64,000 nt of DNA from Artocarpus heterophyllus (taxonomy: Eukaryota; Streptophyta; Magnoliopsida; Rosales; Moraceae), in the NCBI GenBank assembly GCA_025403435.1, contig JAJQZP010000045.1:1-64000 (forward strand), read 5' to 3'. Positions within the stretch are counted from its first letter, which is position 1, and each line of letters opens with the position of its first letter. The notes beneath the pieces were generated by a model. The model was not told where the DNA came from. It searched no databases and worked only from the letters and a program-made list of their open reading frames with translations. The position numbers and the translations under genes were made by a program. Of this stretch, positions 22,009-35,200 are shown one piece after another.

Positions 22009-25000
22009 TAAGTGAGTAAATATGAAAAATCTGCATCCCCATAGCTTCCACATGCCTCTCGAAGACTCTCCCAGTAAGTGCCTTTGTAAATGCATCAGCT
22101 AAATTGCCCTCTGACGCAATCTTGCACACCATGACATGCCTGCCCTCAATGAAGTCCTTTATCACATGATACTTCCGATCAATATGCTTACTCTTCTTAT
22201 GAAATCTTGATTCTTTAGCATTAGCTACCGCCGCACTGTTATCACAGTACAGTGATATCGCCTTATCCATACCAGGAACAACCTCAAGATCCCCAAGGAA
22301 CTTGCGGAGCCACACTGCTTCTTTGAAGCACCACTAGCTGCCACATACTCGGCCTCCATCGTTAAATCCAAAGTGCAATCTTGCTTAACACTTCTCCAAC
22401 TAATGGCCCTGTCGCCCAAAGTAAACACAAAACCCAAAGTCGATTTCCTAGAATCCAGACAGGGTTGAAAATATGAGTCAGTATATCCTAGAGGAGTCAG
22501 GTCCCCATCTGAATATACAAGCATATACCCTCGAGTCCTTCTTAGGTACTTAAAAATATGCTTTATCGCAACCCAATGGTTTGGTCATGGATCCGCCTGA
22601 AATCGACTTACAATCCCAACCACATAACTAATATCCTATCGTGTGCAAAGCATGGCATACATGAGACTACCCACTGCCAAAGCATAAGACACCTTTTTCA
22701 TGTATTCTCTTTCTTCATAAGACTTTGGAGAGTCTTTCTTAGAAAGAGTAATTCTAGACCTAGATGGTTGCCCACCTTTCTTGGAATCCTACATTGCAAA
22801 CCTCCTGAGAATTTTATCTATGTAGCTGGCCTAGGATAAAGCTGTCATTTTGTTCTTCCTATCTCGAAAGATCTGGATACCAAGAACAAAATTACTGAGA
22901 ACAACGCCCCAACGTCATTGCTAATTAGCAGAATGTCATCTATATAGAGTAGTAGAAAAACCACCTTCCCATCCTTAATATGTTTGTAAACACATGGTTC
23001 ATCCATATTTTGTGAGAACCCATAAGTCTTGATCACCTGATCAAATCTTATGTTCCAAGAACGAGAAGCCTATTTAAGTCCATAAATTGACTTCAATAGC
23101 TTATAAACCTTACCCTCTTGACCCGTGACATTGAACCCATCTAGTTGTTCCATATAAATGGACTCATCAAGATAGCCCTTCAAAAAGGTCATCTTGACAT
23201 CCATCTACTAAATCTTGTAGTCGAGAGTGGCAGCTATGGACAAGAGAATCTGGATGGACTTAAGCATGGCTACAGGTGAAAAGGTTTCCTCATAATCGAT
23301 TCCTTCTTTTTGTGTATAACCATTAGCTACCAGTCTAGCCTTAAAGGTTTTGACCTTTCCATCCACTCCTCTTTTCCTCTTGTAGATCTACTTACACCCT
23401 ATGGGGTTTTACCCCTTCGGGAAGATCCACAAGTTCCCAAACCTGATTAGTCCCCATAGACTTCATATTTGTGTTCATGGCCTCTGTCCAGAGTTTTAAA
23501 TCAACATCCTCCATAGCTTTTGCGTAAGTATAAGGATCCCTGTCATATTCATCTGGTTCAGCCAAGAAGACCTCCCCATTGAACATATACCCTTAGGTTG
23601 ACGCCGATCCTCCTACTACGCCGAAGCCCCTCAGGTTGTTGTTCAGGTTTGTTTGGTTTTTCTACACTGATCGGAACCTCCAGAGTGATTTGATCACTCC
23701 TTAACTCCTCAAGCACCACGTTGCTTCGAGGTTTAAAGTTATTCATGTAACTCTCCTCAAGGAAAGTTGCATTATTTGAAACCATGACTTTATTTTCCTT
23801 TTGGGTTATAAAAATAACCCCCTTTAGTCCCTTCTAGATATCCTATAAACATGCAAACTTTCGAACGTGCTTCCAACTTATTCGGATCCTTAAACAGGAC
23901 ATGAGCCGGACATCCCCATATGCAAATATGGTTTAAGGATGTCTTCCTACTCATCCACAACTCGTGATGAGGCACATTGTTCAAAAGATAACATGTTATT
24001 TGTAGTGCATATCCCCAAAAGGATAAAGGCAATGATGAATAACCCATCATGGACCTAATCATGTCCAACAAAGTCCTATTTCTTCTCTCTGTTATGTCAT
24101 TCTGCTGCGGAGTGCTCCGCGTAGTCAAATGGGATAAAATCTCATTCCCTAATAAGTGTTCCGAGAACTCATCAGAAAGGTATTCCCCACCTCGATCTTA
24201 TGCAAATATGGTTTAAGGATGTCTTCCTACTCGTCCACAACTCGTGAGGAGGCACATTATTCAAAAGATAACATGTTATTTGTAGTGCATATCCCCAAAA
24301 GGATAAAGGCAATGATGAATAACCCATCATGGACCTAATCATGTCCAACAAAGTCCTATTTCTTCTCTCTGTTATGTCATTCTGCTGCGGAGTGCTCGGC
24401 GCAGTCAAATGGGATAAAATCTCATTCCCTAACAAGTGTTCCAAGAACTCATCAGAAAGGTATTCCCCACCTCGATCTGATCGAAGTGCCTTTATGGGTC
24501 TACCCAATTGCTTTTGCACTTCAGCCCGAAACTCCCTAAACTTGTCAAAAGTTTCACTTTTGTGGTGCATCAGTCATACATACTCATATCTTGAGTAATC
24601 GTCAATAAAAGCGATGAAGTACTCATACCCTCCTCATGTCTGGATGTTCATCGGTCCGCAAATATCACTATGTACAAGTTCTAGAACCCCTTCGGCCTTA
24701 TTGCCTTTAGACCCAAATGGTCTTTTGGTCATTTTACCCTCCAAACAAGATTCACATTAAGGTATAGATTCCACCTTTAAGTGAGTTAAAGGTCCATCCC
24801 TTACCAACCTTTGAATCCTATTCAGGTTAATATGATCAAAGCGCAAACGCCAAAGATAAGTCTTATTAGAGTGAGAAGTTTTAAGTCTTTTAGAGTTATT
24901 ATCATTCATCTCAGCATTAAGCAATAAGTCCATCTTAGGTTTGATAAAATATAGATTATTTTGCATCCATCCAGAACAGATAAAAGATTTGTTTTTACGA

Positions 25001-26154
25001 ATCACCACTTTATCATTAAAAGAAACCAAGTAGGAGTCTTTAAATAAACAAGCTACAGAAATTAAATTCCTTTTAAATTTAGGAACATAAAAACAATCTT
25101 ACAAAAATAAATTCTTATAATTATCAAAATAAAGATGGACGTCTCCCACTGCTTCCGCTGAGACCAAGGATCCATCGCCCATCCGAAGCATGAAGTCTTC
25201 ATGCGGCAGACTTCTCGTTTCTTTGAACCCCTACAGAGAAACACAAACATGATTAGTTGCATCAGAATCTATGACCCAGATGTCATTGGATTCCATAACC
25301 AAACAAGTTTCTAAATACAGAAGATCACACCTACCTCATTTGGAAAGGAAGTCCTTGCAATGCTTCTTGATATGCCTGACCTTCCCACAGAAGAAGCACT
25401 TAAGTTTCTTTGGATTCTTTTTCTTCTTCTTCCTGCTCTTGGTGCTAGCAGGAATAGAAGACTTCCTGTTCTTGGCCCGTTGCTTCTTTCCATTCCCAGA
25501 GTTAGGATTGGAACTAGAAGCAGCTACCATGTTGGCCTCACCACCCGTAGGAGACTCCCTGATCAGTAGTTTGAACTCCTGTAACTGTTTCATTAATTCC
25601 GTCAAGGTCATATCCCGTTTATTGCTTAAATTAAAAGTAGCTCTAAATAGAATAATTTCCTTAGACAGAGTCTCAAAGACCATAGTCATCTAAGTTTCAG
25701 CATCGATGTCGGCTTTATTGGTTTAAGCCTCAGTGAGATAACTCATGACCAACATCATGTACTCCTTTATAGATGTCCCCGGTCTCTGTCTACAGTTTAA
25801 GAGTTTTCGAAGCGCCCCTTGCCGCTTTGTTATGGCCTGGCCTCCAAACATATCCTCAAGACTATCCAAGATCTGCTTTGCAGTCTCATAATCCTGATGT
25901 TGAGCCTACAGCACGTTATTCATGCTAGCCATAACATAGCAGCAGGCCTGATCATTAGCATCTTTCCAGCGATCATACGCTTGGAATTGCTCATTACTTG
26001 AGTCTCCCGTAGGCTCAGGAGGACAAGGGGTTGTCAGTACATATTTCAGTTTCTCAAAGGACAGGACGATATCCAGGTTCCGTTTCCAATCATTATAGTT
26101 CTCACCAGTTAATAGGTTTTTGTCAAGTATCGATGATAAAGCATTTTTAGACAT
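22009..26154 (-). pseudogene. degenerate gag-pol of element 2
   Basis: Reading leftward from the gag start at 26154, the order is gag ('MSKNALSSILDKN', then 'WKRNLDIVLSFEKLKYVL'), zinc knuckle (C-F-F-C-G-K-V-R-H-I-K-K-H-C), protease region, integrase ([18 protein letters not shown]), reverse transcriptase (YIDDILLISND) and RNase H (YCDNSAAVANAK, KHIDRKYH). It is broken by many stops and frameshifts. The TGG-CAG pair in the 'DYEIWQMD' region has become two stops. A 280-bp tandem duplication disrupts integrase, and a one-base deletion shifts the last codons. Unlike element 3, the integrase motif '[12 protein letters not shown]' keeps the catalytic glutamate. The order is typical of Ty1/copia. 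Confidence 0.9.
23919..24478 (-). repeat. 280-bp tandem duplication in integrase of element 2
   Basis: 23919-24198 and 24199-24478 are head-to-tail copies with a handful of substitutions, all starting TATGCAAATATGG and ending CTCGATCT. Both share the same small deletion (about 24 bases) relative to element 3 near 34305, so the duplication followed that deletion. It explains the two overlapping integrase-like frames 23790-24128 and 24172-24570. Confidence 0.92.
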
Positions 26155-27795
26155 TTTTAATCTACAATAAAGAATCATATACCAAATATAAGCAAACATA
26201 TAATAATAATTTAGTAAGATAACACAATCATGTAAAAATCATACAAATGTGTTTATGTGTCAAAACCTTGAAAATATCACAACCTTACAACGATAATTCC
26301 CAACTCAGAATTCAACAAGCTCCTAGGGGAGTCATGCCAAATTCAATCAGGAACACGGATCCCCTCCTGATTAATATATACCATCCAGGACCCGTATGAT
26401 CCAACATATATTAATAATCATTTCTTTGGCCATTAATTTTATTAACAGAGCTCCTAGGGGAGGTTAATAATAAAATTAACGTGAGTGTATAACCATCGTT
26501 TCAATATTTTATCCATGATTTATAATCACCACCTAGGGGTGTGCAACGATAAATCATGCTAAAATATCTTATCCTCTCAGAGATCCAATCTGGTACATGA
26601 TAGAAATCCCTTCCTAGGGGTCGGGACCACCATGTTCTGCCTATGGACCAATGATGGAGGCCTTAGGTTCTCTCTTCAAAAACCTTCTCCCACTCAATCT
26701 TTTTGAAATCAAGGTTTTATTTTAAGAATATGCATGAACAATTTTTAATATGAGCGGCACTTCCTATTCTATATGACATGTTATCAATAGATATGGCAAA
26801 TCATATTATAATGCAGACAAGCAAAATAATATATAACTGTAATATTATGGCTCCACCCTAGAGAATAGAAAACTAAGATTACAAGAGAATAATCGAGACA
26901 CATTATTGATTCTTCATCCTTGAATCCTCAAGCTGTATCATTCTTCATGTAATTCCATCTTCAAGTCTTCAATCCCGTATGAATTAAACACTTCATATTT
27001 CCAATCATATCCAAATTTATTGTTTCTCAAAATTGTCCCAAAAACAAAATTAAAACTACATCGAAAAAACTTCGCCTTTTTTGAAAATTTTTTTAGCTCT
27101 CGGTCGGCAGGCCGATCACCTAGATCGGCCTGTCGGTCATGCTCCATCGGCCTGCCAATCAAGAGGATCGGCCTGCCGACCCATGAAAGTTTGGCCTGCC
27201 GCCAGAGCCACCTGATTTCTGCTCCACTAACGGCCTGCCGAACCACAAGTCTGGCCTGCCGATCTGCGACCCTCGGCCAGTCGAACTATGAGGTTCGGCA
27301 TGCCGACCGAGCAGAAATCTCCATTCCAAAAAATACAATTTTTAATGCAATTCATCAATTTTATTTTCAACAATTCAAAAACATAAAATTAGAGACCCAA
27401 TAAATACCTGGGAGCATCATCATCAATCTTCTAGATCCGTCTTCTCCGAATAATTATTTAATTATAAAACTCTTACAAATTTAAAACTAAATAATAATTC
27501 CTAGACGGAGATGATAGTCCGTCATTTAATTACATGAAAAACCTAGATACACATTCTAACCTCTAGGAACCATAACCGACATAAATTAATTAATTAATAA
27601 ATAATTAAACAACGATTTAATCAACCATAATTAATTAATAAACATTCACCACATAATCCATGACAACATATATAATATATAAAAACCTAGAGTGCCAACT
27701 CTCTATAAAATTAAATTCAAGCATATGAGAGATTAAGATCACAAAATTTATACATATAACATGATCACAAACTCGTAAATTTATGTAAAAACCAT
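26155..27795 (-). other. untranslated leader of element 2
   Basis: Non-coding region between primer-binding site and gag. It aligns along its length with the leader of element 3 (36230-37934). It contains the dyad array 27095-27314. The open frame 26938-27246 (102 codons, minus) spans part of the array and continues into a stretch also open in element 3. Confidence 0.8.
27095..27314 (-). repeat. GGCCTGCCGA-type dyad array, element 2 leader
   Basis: About ten copies of a CGGCCTGCCGA-like word lie at 20-30 base spacing, several decayed (for example CGGCCAGTCGA). The outermost copies, TCGGTCGGCAGGCC and the complement of GGCATGCCGACCGA, face each other. Each word is itself nearly palindromic. 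Confidence 0.85.
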
Positions 27796-27810
27796 GGCTC
27801 TGATATCAAT
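27796..27810 (-). other. primer-binding site of element 2
   Basis: The plus-strand text GGCTCTGATATCAAT is the complement of ATTGATATCAGAGCC. This is the initiator tRNA-Met site with one substitution, directly beside LTR E. Confidence 0.88.
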
Positions 27811-29841
27811 TATTGAAAAAAGAGTGCGTAGCAGAATTTTAAAAATTTTATATCAGAGTAATTTCTAAAACACAAGTTTGACATGCTATATGTATAAATT
27901 AACCAGATCTTACTAACCTTTGTGTGCCGAAGAACCTCCGCAATCTGTGAAGAGAAATAACATTCCAAAAGAGCTCAACCAACTGGTCTTCTTTGCTATT
28001 CTCTATCCACGACCGGAGTGAGTATGGGCTCACATGTACAGCTCTTCCATCGATGACTCTCTTTCCAACCAATCGAGAGAACCCAAAGCAAGTGTTTGTG
28101 ATTTGTGAACAAGAGCTTTCAGGGAGTTTTTCAGATTCTCACTTAGCAGAGTATCACTCTTAATCTCTCAATTGATCTGAGTAACTCTTAAGACTTACTC
28201 CCTTTATATAGAGATTGGTCCTAGGGTCAGTCCTTATCAGATTAGGTCTCAAAAACTCGAAATAGAATCAAGTTCGGATCAATATCTGATAAGATCTGCA
28301 TGAAAACGCGTGATCTTATCCTTCGCTGATCGGCAGGCTGAACCACCAGATCGGCAGGCTGAACAGGTCCCATCAGCCAGCCAAACACGTCCATCGCCAG
28401 GCCGAACTGCCGAATAAAAAATTTCATAAATCTTTTATTTTTCACCCAAGATTCTATAGGATAAAGTCTCAGTTTTAATTCAAATAACCCAATAAAGAAG
28501 TTATCTGATCAAAACAATTTTATCTAGATAATCCCTAAGAAAATAAATCAATTCCCAATAATTCTACAAGTTTATCATGATCTAATTTATCTAAAAATAA
28601 ATCAATCGATAAACAAACAAGAATTATCCGATCCTAATAATTCAACAAGTTTATCTCGAATTAATTTATTACAAAATTAATTCAACCGATAAACAAACAT
28701 GAATTATTTAATTCTTTCAAATTTTAACTAATCTGATAAATTCGACATAAGTCACCAATTATTGGAAAAACACGCCGTGTCGTTATAGGATGTTGTGAGC
28801 TAGCAAAGGGGACCAAATAGACCTACATAGTTCAAGCTCCCGATAATTACGAAACCCAATATCCTAGATATACATTTCATAATTTTCAACTCCAACGTTA
28901 CTCCACTAAAAGCTTGGAGCTGCACTCTCGAACTACATAAAATTACGAAGCTCGTATAGCTAAATCTCCATGACATATCATAGTGTATTGTATCTACATG
29001 TGATAGTCCATAATCAGCTTAAGGACAAGTTCTGTCTTACATTCTCGATTATTTTTATCTTACGTTCCATTATCTCACCATTAGAAAACTTACCATCTAA
29101 AGACAGTATACCATTCGGTTATACCTATGTATCCAAATGGTTGATCGTTCTAGTTTTTCAATTACAGGATAACGTATATAAGAGGATATCATTACTCCTA
29201 AAGATGAGCTATGGATTCCATATCTATGAATAACAAGTCTACGCCATCAAGAGTCATGCCTCCAACGTACAGGCATGCATACCACTATTAAGATGTGGGT
29301 GTCACCCTTTGGTACATCAAAAGATACAAGTCAAGACAACGGGCCCACTATTCATCTCAAGATAAGATACAACACAAATGATTGTTTAAAGTGAATCGAT
29401 TTGCTGAGACCGAATTATTAATCCAAATCAATTCATTTTATGCCCCGATCCAACACATCGTCACCTATGACAACGTGCCAATGTTTCTATTCACGGAGTC
29501 CACCTCCGATGATCAAGATAAACCATCTTCCTAAAGGGATATAGACAACGTAACAATCTTTGCATGAATAAAGCGCCCAACTTTATTCCCTCTGTTGTGG
29601 ATCGTATGATTTATACCATCACCTTAAGAATCATGTCTTCCGTATAATCCGTCCATCATATGCCCAATTCTTAAGGTTTAGACCGACAGTCTCAGACTAT
29701 TGTTTGCTTAACATACATTCAACAAATATGAACGTAAAGAGGACAAGATTTGGTATATAAATAATGAATAAATTCTTTATTGATAAAAATGGTTCCAAAA
29801 AATTATTACATTTTTACTCCTTAAGGCATACATGTCTAATA
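27811..29841 (-). repeat. 5' LTR (E) of element 2
   Basis: It starts TATTGAAAAA (family TGTTGG/TGTTGA) and ends CTAATA (family CTAACA), 2031 bp. Both terminal changes are single transitions. It includes a dyad block at about 28325-28415 and a promoter-like CTTTATATAG complement near 28202. It is the sister of LTR D. Confidence 0.9.
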
Positions 29842-30221
29842 GGAAGCACGTTCAGAAGTTTGTGTGTTTATAGGATATCCAAAAGGGACTAAAGGGGGTT
29901 ATTTCTATAACCCAAAGGAAAATAAAGTTATGGTTTCAACAAATGCAACTTTCCTTGAGGAAAGTAACATGAATAACTTTAAGCCTCGAAGTAAAGTGGT
30001 ACTTGAGGAATTGGCAAGTAATTCGTTCACGCCGGGGGTTTCAGTGGAAACCAATCCAATCAATGTAGAAAAACCAACCGAATAATAATTTAAGGGGCTT
30101 TGGTATAATGGGAGTATCGGGCGTCAATTCGAGAGGTATATATTCAATGGTGAGACCTTTTTGGTTGAATTGGATGAACATGATAGGATCTTTACACTTA
30201 CAAAGAGGCTATGGAAGATAT
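29842..30221 (+). pseudogene. integrase C-terminus and linker of element 4 (second piece)
   Basis: It resumes with the duplicated GGAAG and encodes '[19 protein letters not shown]' in 29842-29940, then 'NATFLEES...[13 protein letters not shown]', the linker of the copia polyprotein. Two stops follow 'VEKPTE'. It ends at 'ATGGAAGATAT', where element 3 begins. Confidence 0.88.
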
Positions 30222-32258
30222 TGTTGGAAACAAAGTGCGCAACAGAATTTTTTTTAAAATATTTCATCAGAGTAATTTCCAAAACACAAGTTTGACATGT
30301 TATATGTATAAATTAAACAGATCTTACTAACCTCAATGTGCCGAAGAACCTCCGCGATACGTGTAGAGAAGTAACGTTCCAGAAGAGCCTTAACCAACTG
30401 GTCTTCTTTGCTATTCTCTATCCACAACCGGAGTGAGTATGGGCTCACACGTACAGCTCTTCCACCGGTGACTCTCCTTCCAACCAACAGAGAGAACCCA
30501 AAGCTAATGCTCGTGATTTGTGAACAAAAGCTCTCAGGGAGTTTTTAGATGCTCACTAGAAGAGTATCACTCTTAATCTCTCGACTGATCTGAGTAAATC
30601 ATGAGACTCACTCCCTTTTTATAGCTATTGGTCCTGGGGTTAGTCCATATCAGATTAGGTCTCAAAAACTCGAAACAGAATCAAATTCGGATCAGTATCT
30701 GATAAGATCCGCGTGAAAACGCGTAATCTTATCTCCCGCTGATCGGCAGGCTGAACATTCTGATTGGCAGGCCGAACAGGCCAGTTCGGCAGGCCAAACA
30801 CGTCATCTGGCAAGCCGAACTTTCGAGAAAAAATCTCCGCGAATCTTTTATTTTCCACCCGAGATTCTAAAGGATAAAGTCTCAGTTTTGATTCAAATAA
30901 CCCAATAGAGAAGTTATCTGATCAAAACAAACTTTATCAAGATAATCTCTAAGAAAATAAATCAATTCACAATAATTCTACAAGTTTATCTTGTTCTAAT
31001 TTTGTCCAAAATTAAAACAACCGATAAACAGACAAGAATTATCTGATCGCAATAATTCAACAAGTTTATCTTGAACTAATTTCTTACAAAATTAATTCAA
31101 CCGATAAACAGACATGAATTATTTGATTCTTACAAATTTTAAACCAATCTGATAAATCCGACATAAGTCACCAATTATTGGAAAAGCACGCCGTGTCGTT
31201 ACAGGATTTTGTGAGCTAGCAAAGGGGACCAAAATGGACCTATAAAGTTCAAGCTCATGATAATTATGAAACCCAATATCCCAGATATACATTTCACAAT
31301 TATCAACTCCAACGCTACTCCACTAAAAGCTTGGAGCTGCACTCTCGAACTTTATAGAATTACGAAGCTCGTGTAGCTAATTCTCCATGACATATCATAG
31401 TGTATCGTATCCCCATATGATCATCCATAATCGGCTTAAGGACAAGTTCTGTCTTACCTTCCCGATTATTTTTATCTTACGTTCCATTGTCTCACCATTA
31501 GAAAACTTACCATCCAAAGATAGTATACCATTCAGTTACACCTATGTATCCAAATGGTTGAGCGCTCTAGTTTTCCAATTACAGGACAACACATATAAGA
31601 GGATATCATTACTCCTAAAGAGGAGCTATGGATTCCATATCTATGGATAATAAGTCTACGCTATCAAGAGTCATGCCTCCAACGTACCGGCATGCATACC
31701 ACTATAGAGATGTGGGAGTCACCCATTGGTACATCAAAAGACACAAGTCGAGACAACGGGCCCACTATTCATCTCAGGATTAAGATACAATACAAATGAC
31801 TGTCTAAAGTGAATCGATTTGCCAATACAAAATTATTAATCCAAATCAATTCACTTTATGTCCCGATCCAACACATCGTCACCTATGACAACATGCCAAT
31901 GTTTCTATTCACGGAGTCCAACTCCAATGGTCAAGACAAACCATCTCCCATTAGGGATATAGACAACATAACAATCTTTATATGAGTAAAGCGCCCAACT
32001 TTATTCCCTCGATTACGGATCATATGATTTAGACCATCACCTTAAGAATCGTATCTACCGCATAATCATCCCATCATATGCCCAATTCTTAAGGTTTAGA
32101 CTGACAGTCTCAGACTACTGTTTGCTTATCATACATTCAACAAATATGAACGTAAAGAGGACAAGATTTGGTATATATAAATGAATAAATTCTTTATTGA
32201 TAAAAATGTCTCCAAAAACATATTACATTTTTACTCCTTAGGGCATACATGTCTAACA
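30222..32258 (-). repeat. 3' LTR (F) of element 3
   Basis: It starts TGTTGGAAAC and ends CTAACA on the plus strand, 2037 bp. The dyad block near 30735-30825 is about 22 bases longer than in LTR G. The minus-strand TATA box is at about 30615-30624 (complement CTATAAAAAG). Confidence 0.93.
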
Positions 32259-32272
32259 ATCTCCCACTTGCA
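32259..32272 (-). other. polypurine tract of element 3
   Basis: The complement reads TGCAAGTGGGAGAT, directly beside the 3' LTR and one base from the end of the gag-pol stop codon. Confidence 0.8.
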
Positions 32273-35200
32273 CTAAGTCAGTAAATACTCTAAATTTTGC
32301 ATCCCCATAGCTTCCACATGCCTCTCGAAGACTCTCCCAGTAAGTGTCTTCGTAAATGGATCAGCTAAATTGTCCTCTGACGCGATCTTGCACACCGTGA
32401 CATGCCTGCCCTCAACGAAGTCCTTTATCACATGATACTTTCGATCAATATGCTTACTCTTCTTGTGAAATCTTGGTTCCTTAGCATTAGCTACCGCCGC
32501 ACTGTTATCACAGTACAGTGATACCGCTTTATGCATACCAGGAACTACCTCAAGATCCCCAAGGAACTTGCGGAGCCACACTGCTTCTTTCGAAGCATCA
32601 CTAGCTGCCACATACTCGGCCTCCATCGTTGAATCCGAAGTGCAATCTTGCTTCGCACTTCTCCAATTGATGGCACCGCCACCCAGAGTAAACACAAACC
32701 CCGAAGTCGATTTCCTAGAATCCAGACAGGATTGAAAATCCGAATCAGTGTATCCTAGAGGAGTCAAGTCCTCACCCGAATACACAAGCATATACCCTCG
32801 AGTCCTTCTCAGGTACTTGAAAATATGCTTTACCGCAATCCAATGATTCGGTCCTAGATCCGCCTGAAATCGACCTACAATCCCGACCGCATAGCTAATA
32901 TCCGGTCGAGTACAAAACATGACATACATGAGACTACCCACTGCCGAAGCATAAGGCACCTTCTTCATGTATTCTCTTTCTTCATAAGACTTTGGAGAGT
33001 CTTTCTTAGAAAGAGTAATTCCAGACCTAGATGGTTGCCCACCTTTCTTGGAATCCTACATTGCAAACCTCCTGAGAATTTTATCTATGTAGTCGGCCTA
33101 TGACAAAGCTATCATTTTGTTCTTCCGATCCCGAATGATCTAGATACCGAGAACAAAATTAGCCTCACCTAAGTCCTTCATATCAAACTGCTTGGTCAAC
33201 CATAATTTGACCGATGACAACGCCCCAACGTCATTGCCAATTAGTAGAATGTCATCTACATAGAGCAGTAGAAAAACCACCTTCCCATCCTTAATGTGTT
33301 TGTAAACACGTGGTTCATCCACGTTTTGTGAAAACCCATAAGTCTTGATCACTTGATTAAATCTTATGTTCCAAGAACGAGAAGCCTGCTTAAGTCCATA
33401 AATAGACTTCAACAGCTTACAAACCTTCCCCTCTTGACCTGCGACCTTAAACCCGTCTGGTCGTTCCATATAAATGGACTCATCAAGATAGCCATTCAGA
33501 AAAGCCGTCTTGACATCCATCTGCCAAATCTCGTAGTCGAGAGCGACAGCTATGGACAAGAGAATCCGGATGGACTTAAGCATGGCTACAGGCGAAAAGG
33601 TTTCCTCATAATCGATTCCTTCCTTTTGCGTATAACCCTTAGCTACTAGTCTAGCCTTAAAGGTTTCGACCTTTCCATCCACTCCTCTTTTCCTCTTGTA
33701 GATCCACTTACACCCTATGGGTTTTACTCCTTTGGGAAGATCCACAAGCTCCCAGACCCGATTAGTCTCCATAGACTTCATCTCTATGTTCATGGCCTCT
33801 GTCCAGAGTTTTGAATCAACATCCTCCATAGCTTCTGCGTAAGTATAAGGATCCTTGTCATGTTCATCCGGTTCAGCCAAAAAGACCTCCCCATTGAACA
33901 TATACCTTTCAGGTTGACGCCCGATCTTCCCACTACGCCGAAGCCCCTGAGGTTGTTGTTCAGGTTTGTTTGGTTTTTCTACACCGTTCGGAATGGTTTC
34001 GTTCGGAACCTCTGGAGTAAACGAATCACCCCTTAACTCCTCAAGCACCACTTTGCTTCGAGGTTTAAAGTCATCCATGTAACTCTCCTCAAGGAAAGTT
34101 GCATTAGTTGAAACTACTACTTTATTTTCCTTAGGGTTATAAAAATAACCCCTTTTAGTCCCTTTTGGATATCCTATAAACACGCAAAGTTCCGAACGTG
34201 CTTCCAACTTATTTGGATCCTTAAACAGGACATGAGCCAGACATCCCCATATGCGAATATGGTTTAAGGATGTCTTCCGTCTTGTCCACAACTCGTGAGG
34301 AGTTTTAGGGACCGATTTTGAAGGCACATTGTTCAAAAGATAACATGCGGTTTGTAGTGCATATCCCCAAAAGGATAAAGGCAATGATGAATAACTCATC
34401 ATGGACCTAATCATGTCCAACAAAGTCCTATTCCTTCTCTTTGCTACGCCATTCTGCTGCGGAGTGCCTGGCGCAGTCAAATGGGATAAAATCCCATTCT
34501 CTAACAAGTGTCCTAAGAACTCATCAGAAAGGTATTCCCCACCTCGATCAGATCGAAGTGCCTTTATGGGTCTACCCAATTGCTTTTCCACTTCAGCCCG
34601 AAACTCCCTGAACTTATCATAAGTTTCGCTTTTGTGGTGCATTAGGTACACATACCCATATCTTGAGTAATCGTCAATAAAAGTGACGAAGTACTCATAC
34701 CCTCCTCGTGCCCGGATGTTCATCGGTCCGCAAACATCACTATGCACAAGTTCTAGAACCCCTTTGGCCCTATTGCCCTTAGACCCGTATGGTCTTTTAG
34801 TCATTTTACCCTCCAAACAAGATTCATATTGAGGTATAGATTTCACCTTTAAGTGACTTAAAGGTCCATCCCTTACCAACCTTTAAATCCTATTCAGGTT
34901 AATATGGCCAAGGCGCAAATGCCAAAGATAAGTCTTATTAGAGTGAGGAGTTTTAAGCCTTTTTGAGTCATTATCATTTATCTCAGCATTAAGCAATAAG
35001 TCCATCTTAGGTTTGATAAAATATAGATTATTTTGTATCCATCCAGAACAGATAAAAGATTTATTTTTACGAATCACCACTTTTTCATTAAAAGATACCA
35101 CGTAGGAGTCTTTAAATAAAGAAGATACATAAATTAAATTCCTTTTAAATTTAGGAACATAAAAACAATCTCGCAAAATTAAATTCCTATAATTATCAAA

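Larger units (their letters stand above)
19969..29841 (-). mobile_element. element 2: full-length minus-strand copia retrotransposon
   Basis: It has two LTRs (D 19969-21993, E 27811-29841), a polypurine tract beside D, a primer-binding site beside E and decayed gag-pol between. The target duplication GGAAG is perfect (19964-19968 and 29842-29846). It inserted into the integrase gene of element 4. By eye the first 330 bases of D and E differ at roughly 20 sites, more than F and G of element 3, so it looks older than element 3. Confidence 0.93.

Noticed and set aside
33353..33649. 98-codon and similar plus-strand frames (33353, 34401, 35343, 35432)
   Set aside because: They are antisense shadows of the element 3 gag-pol frame.
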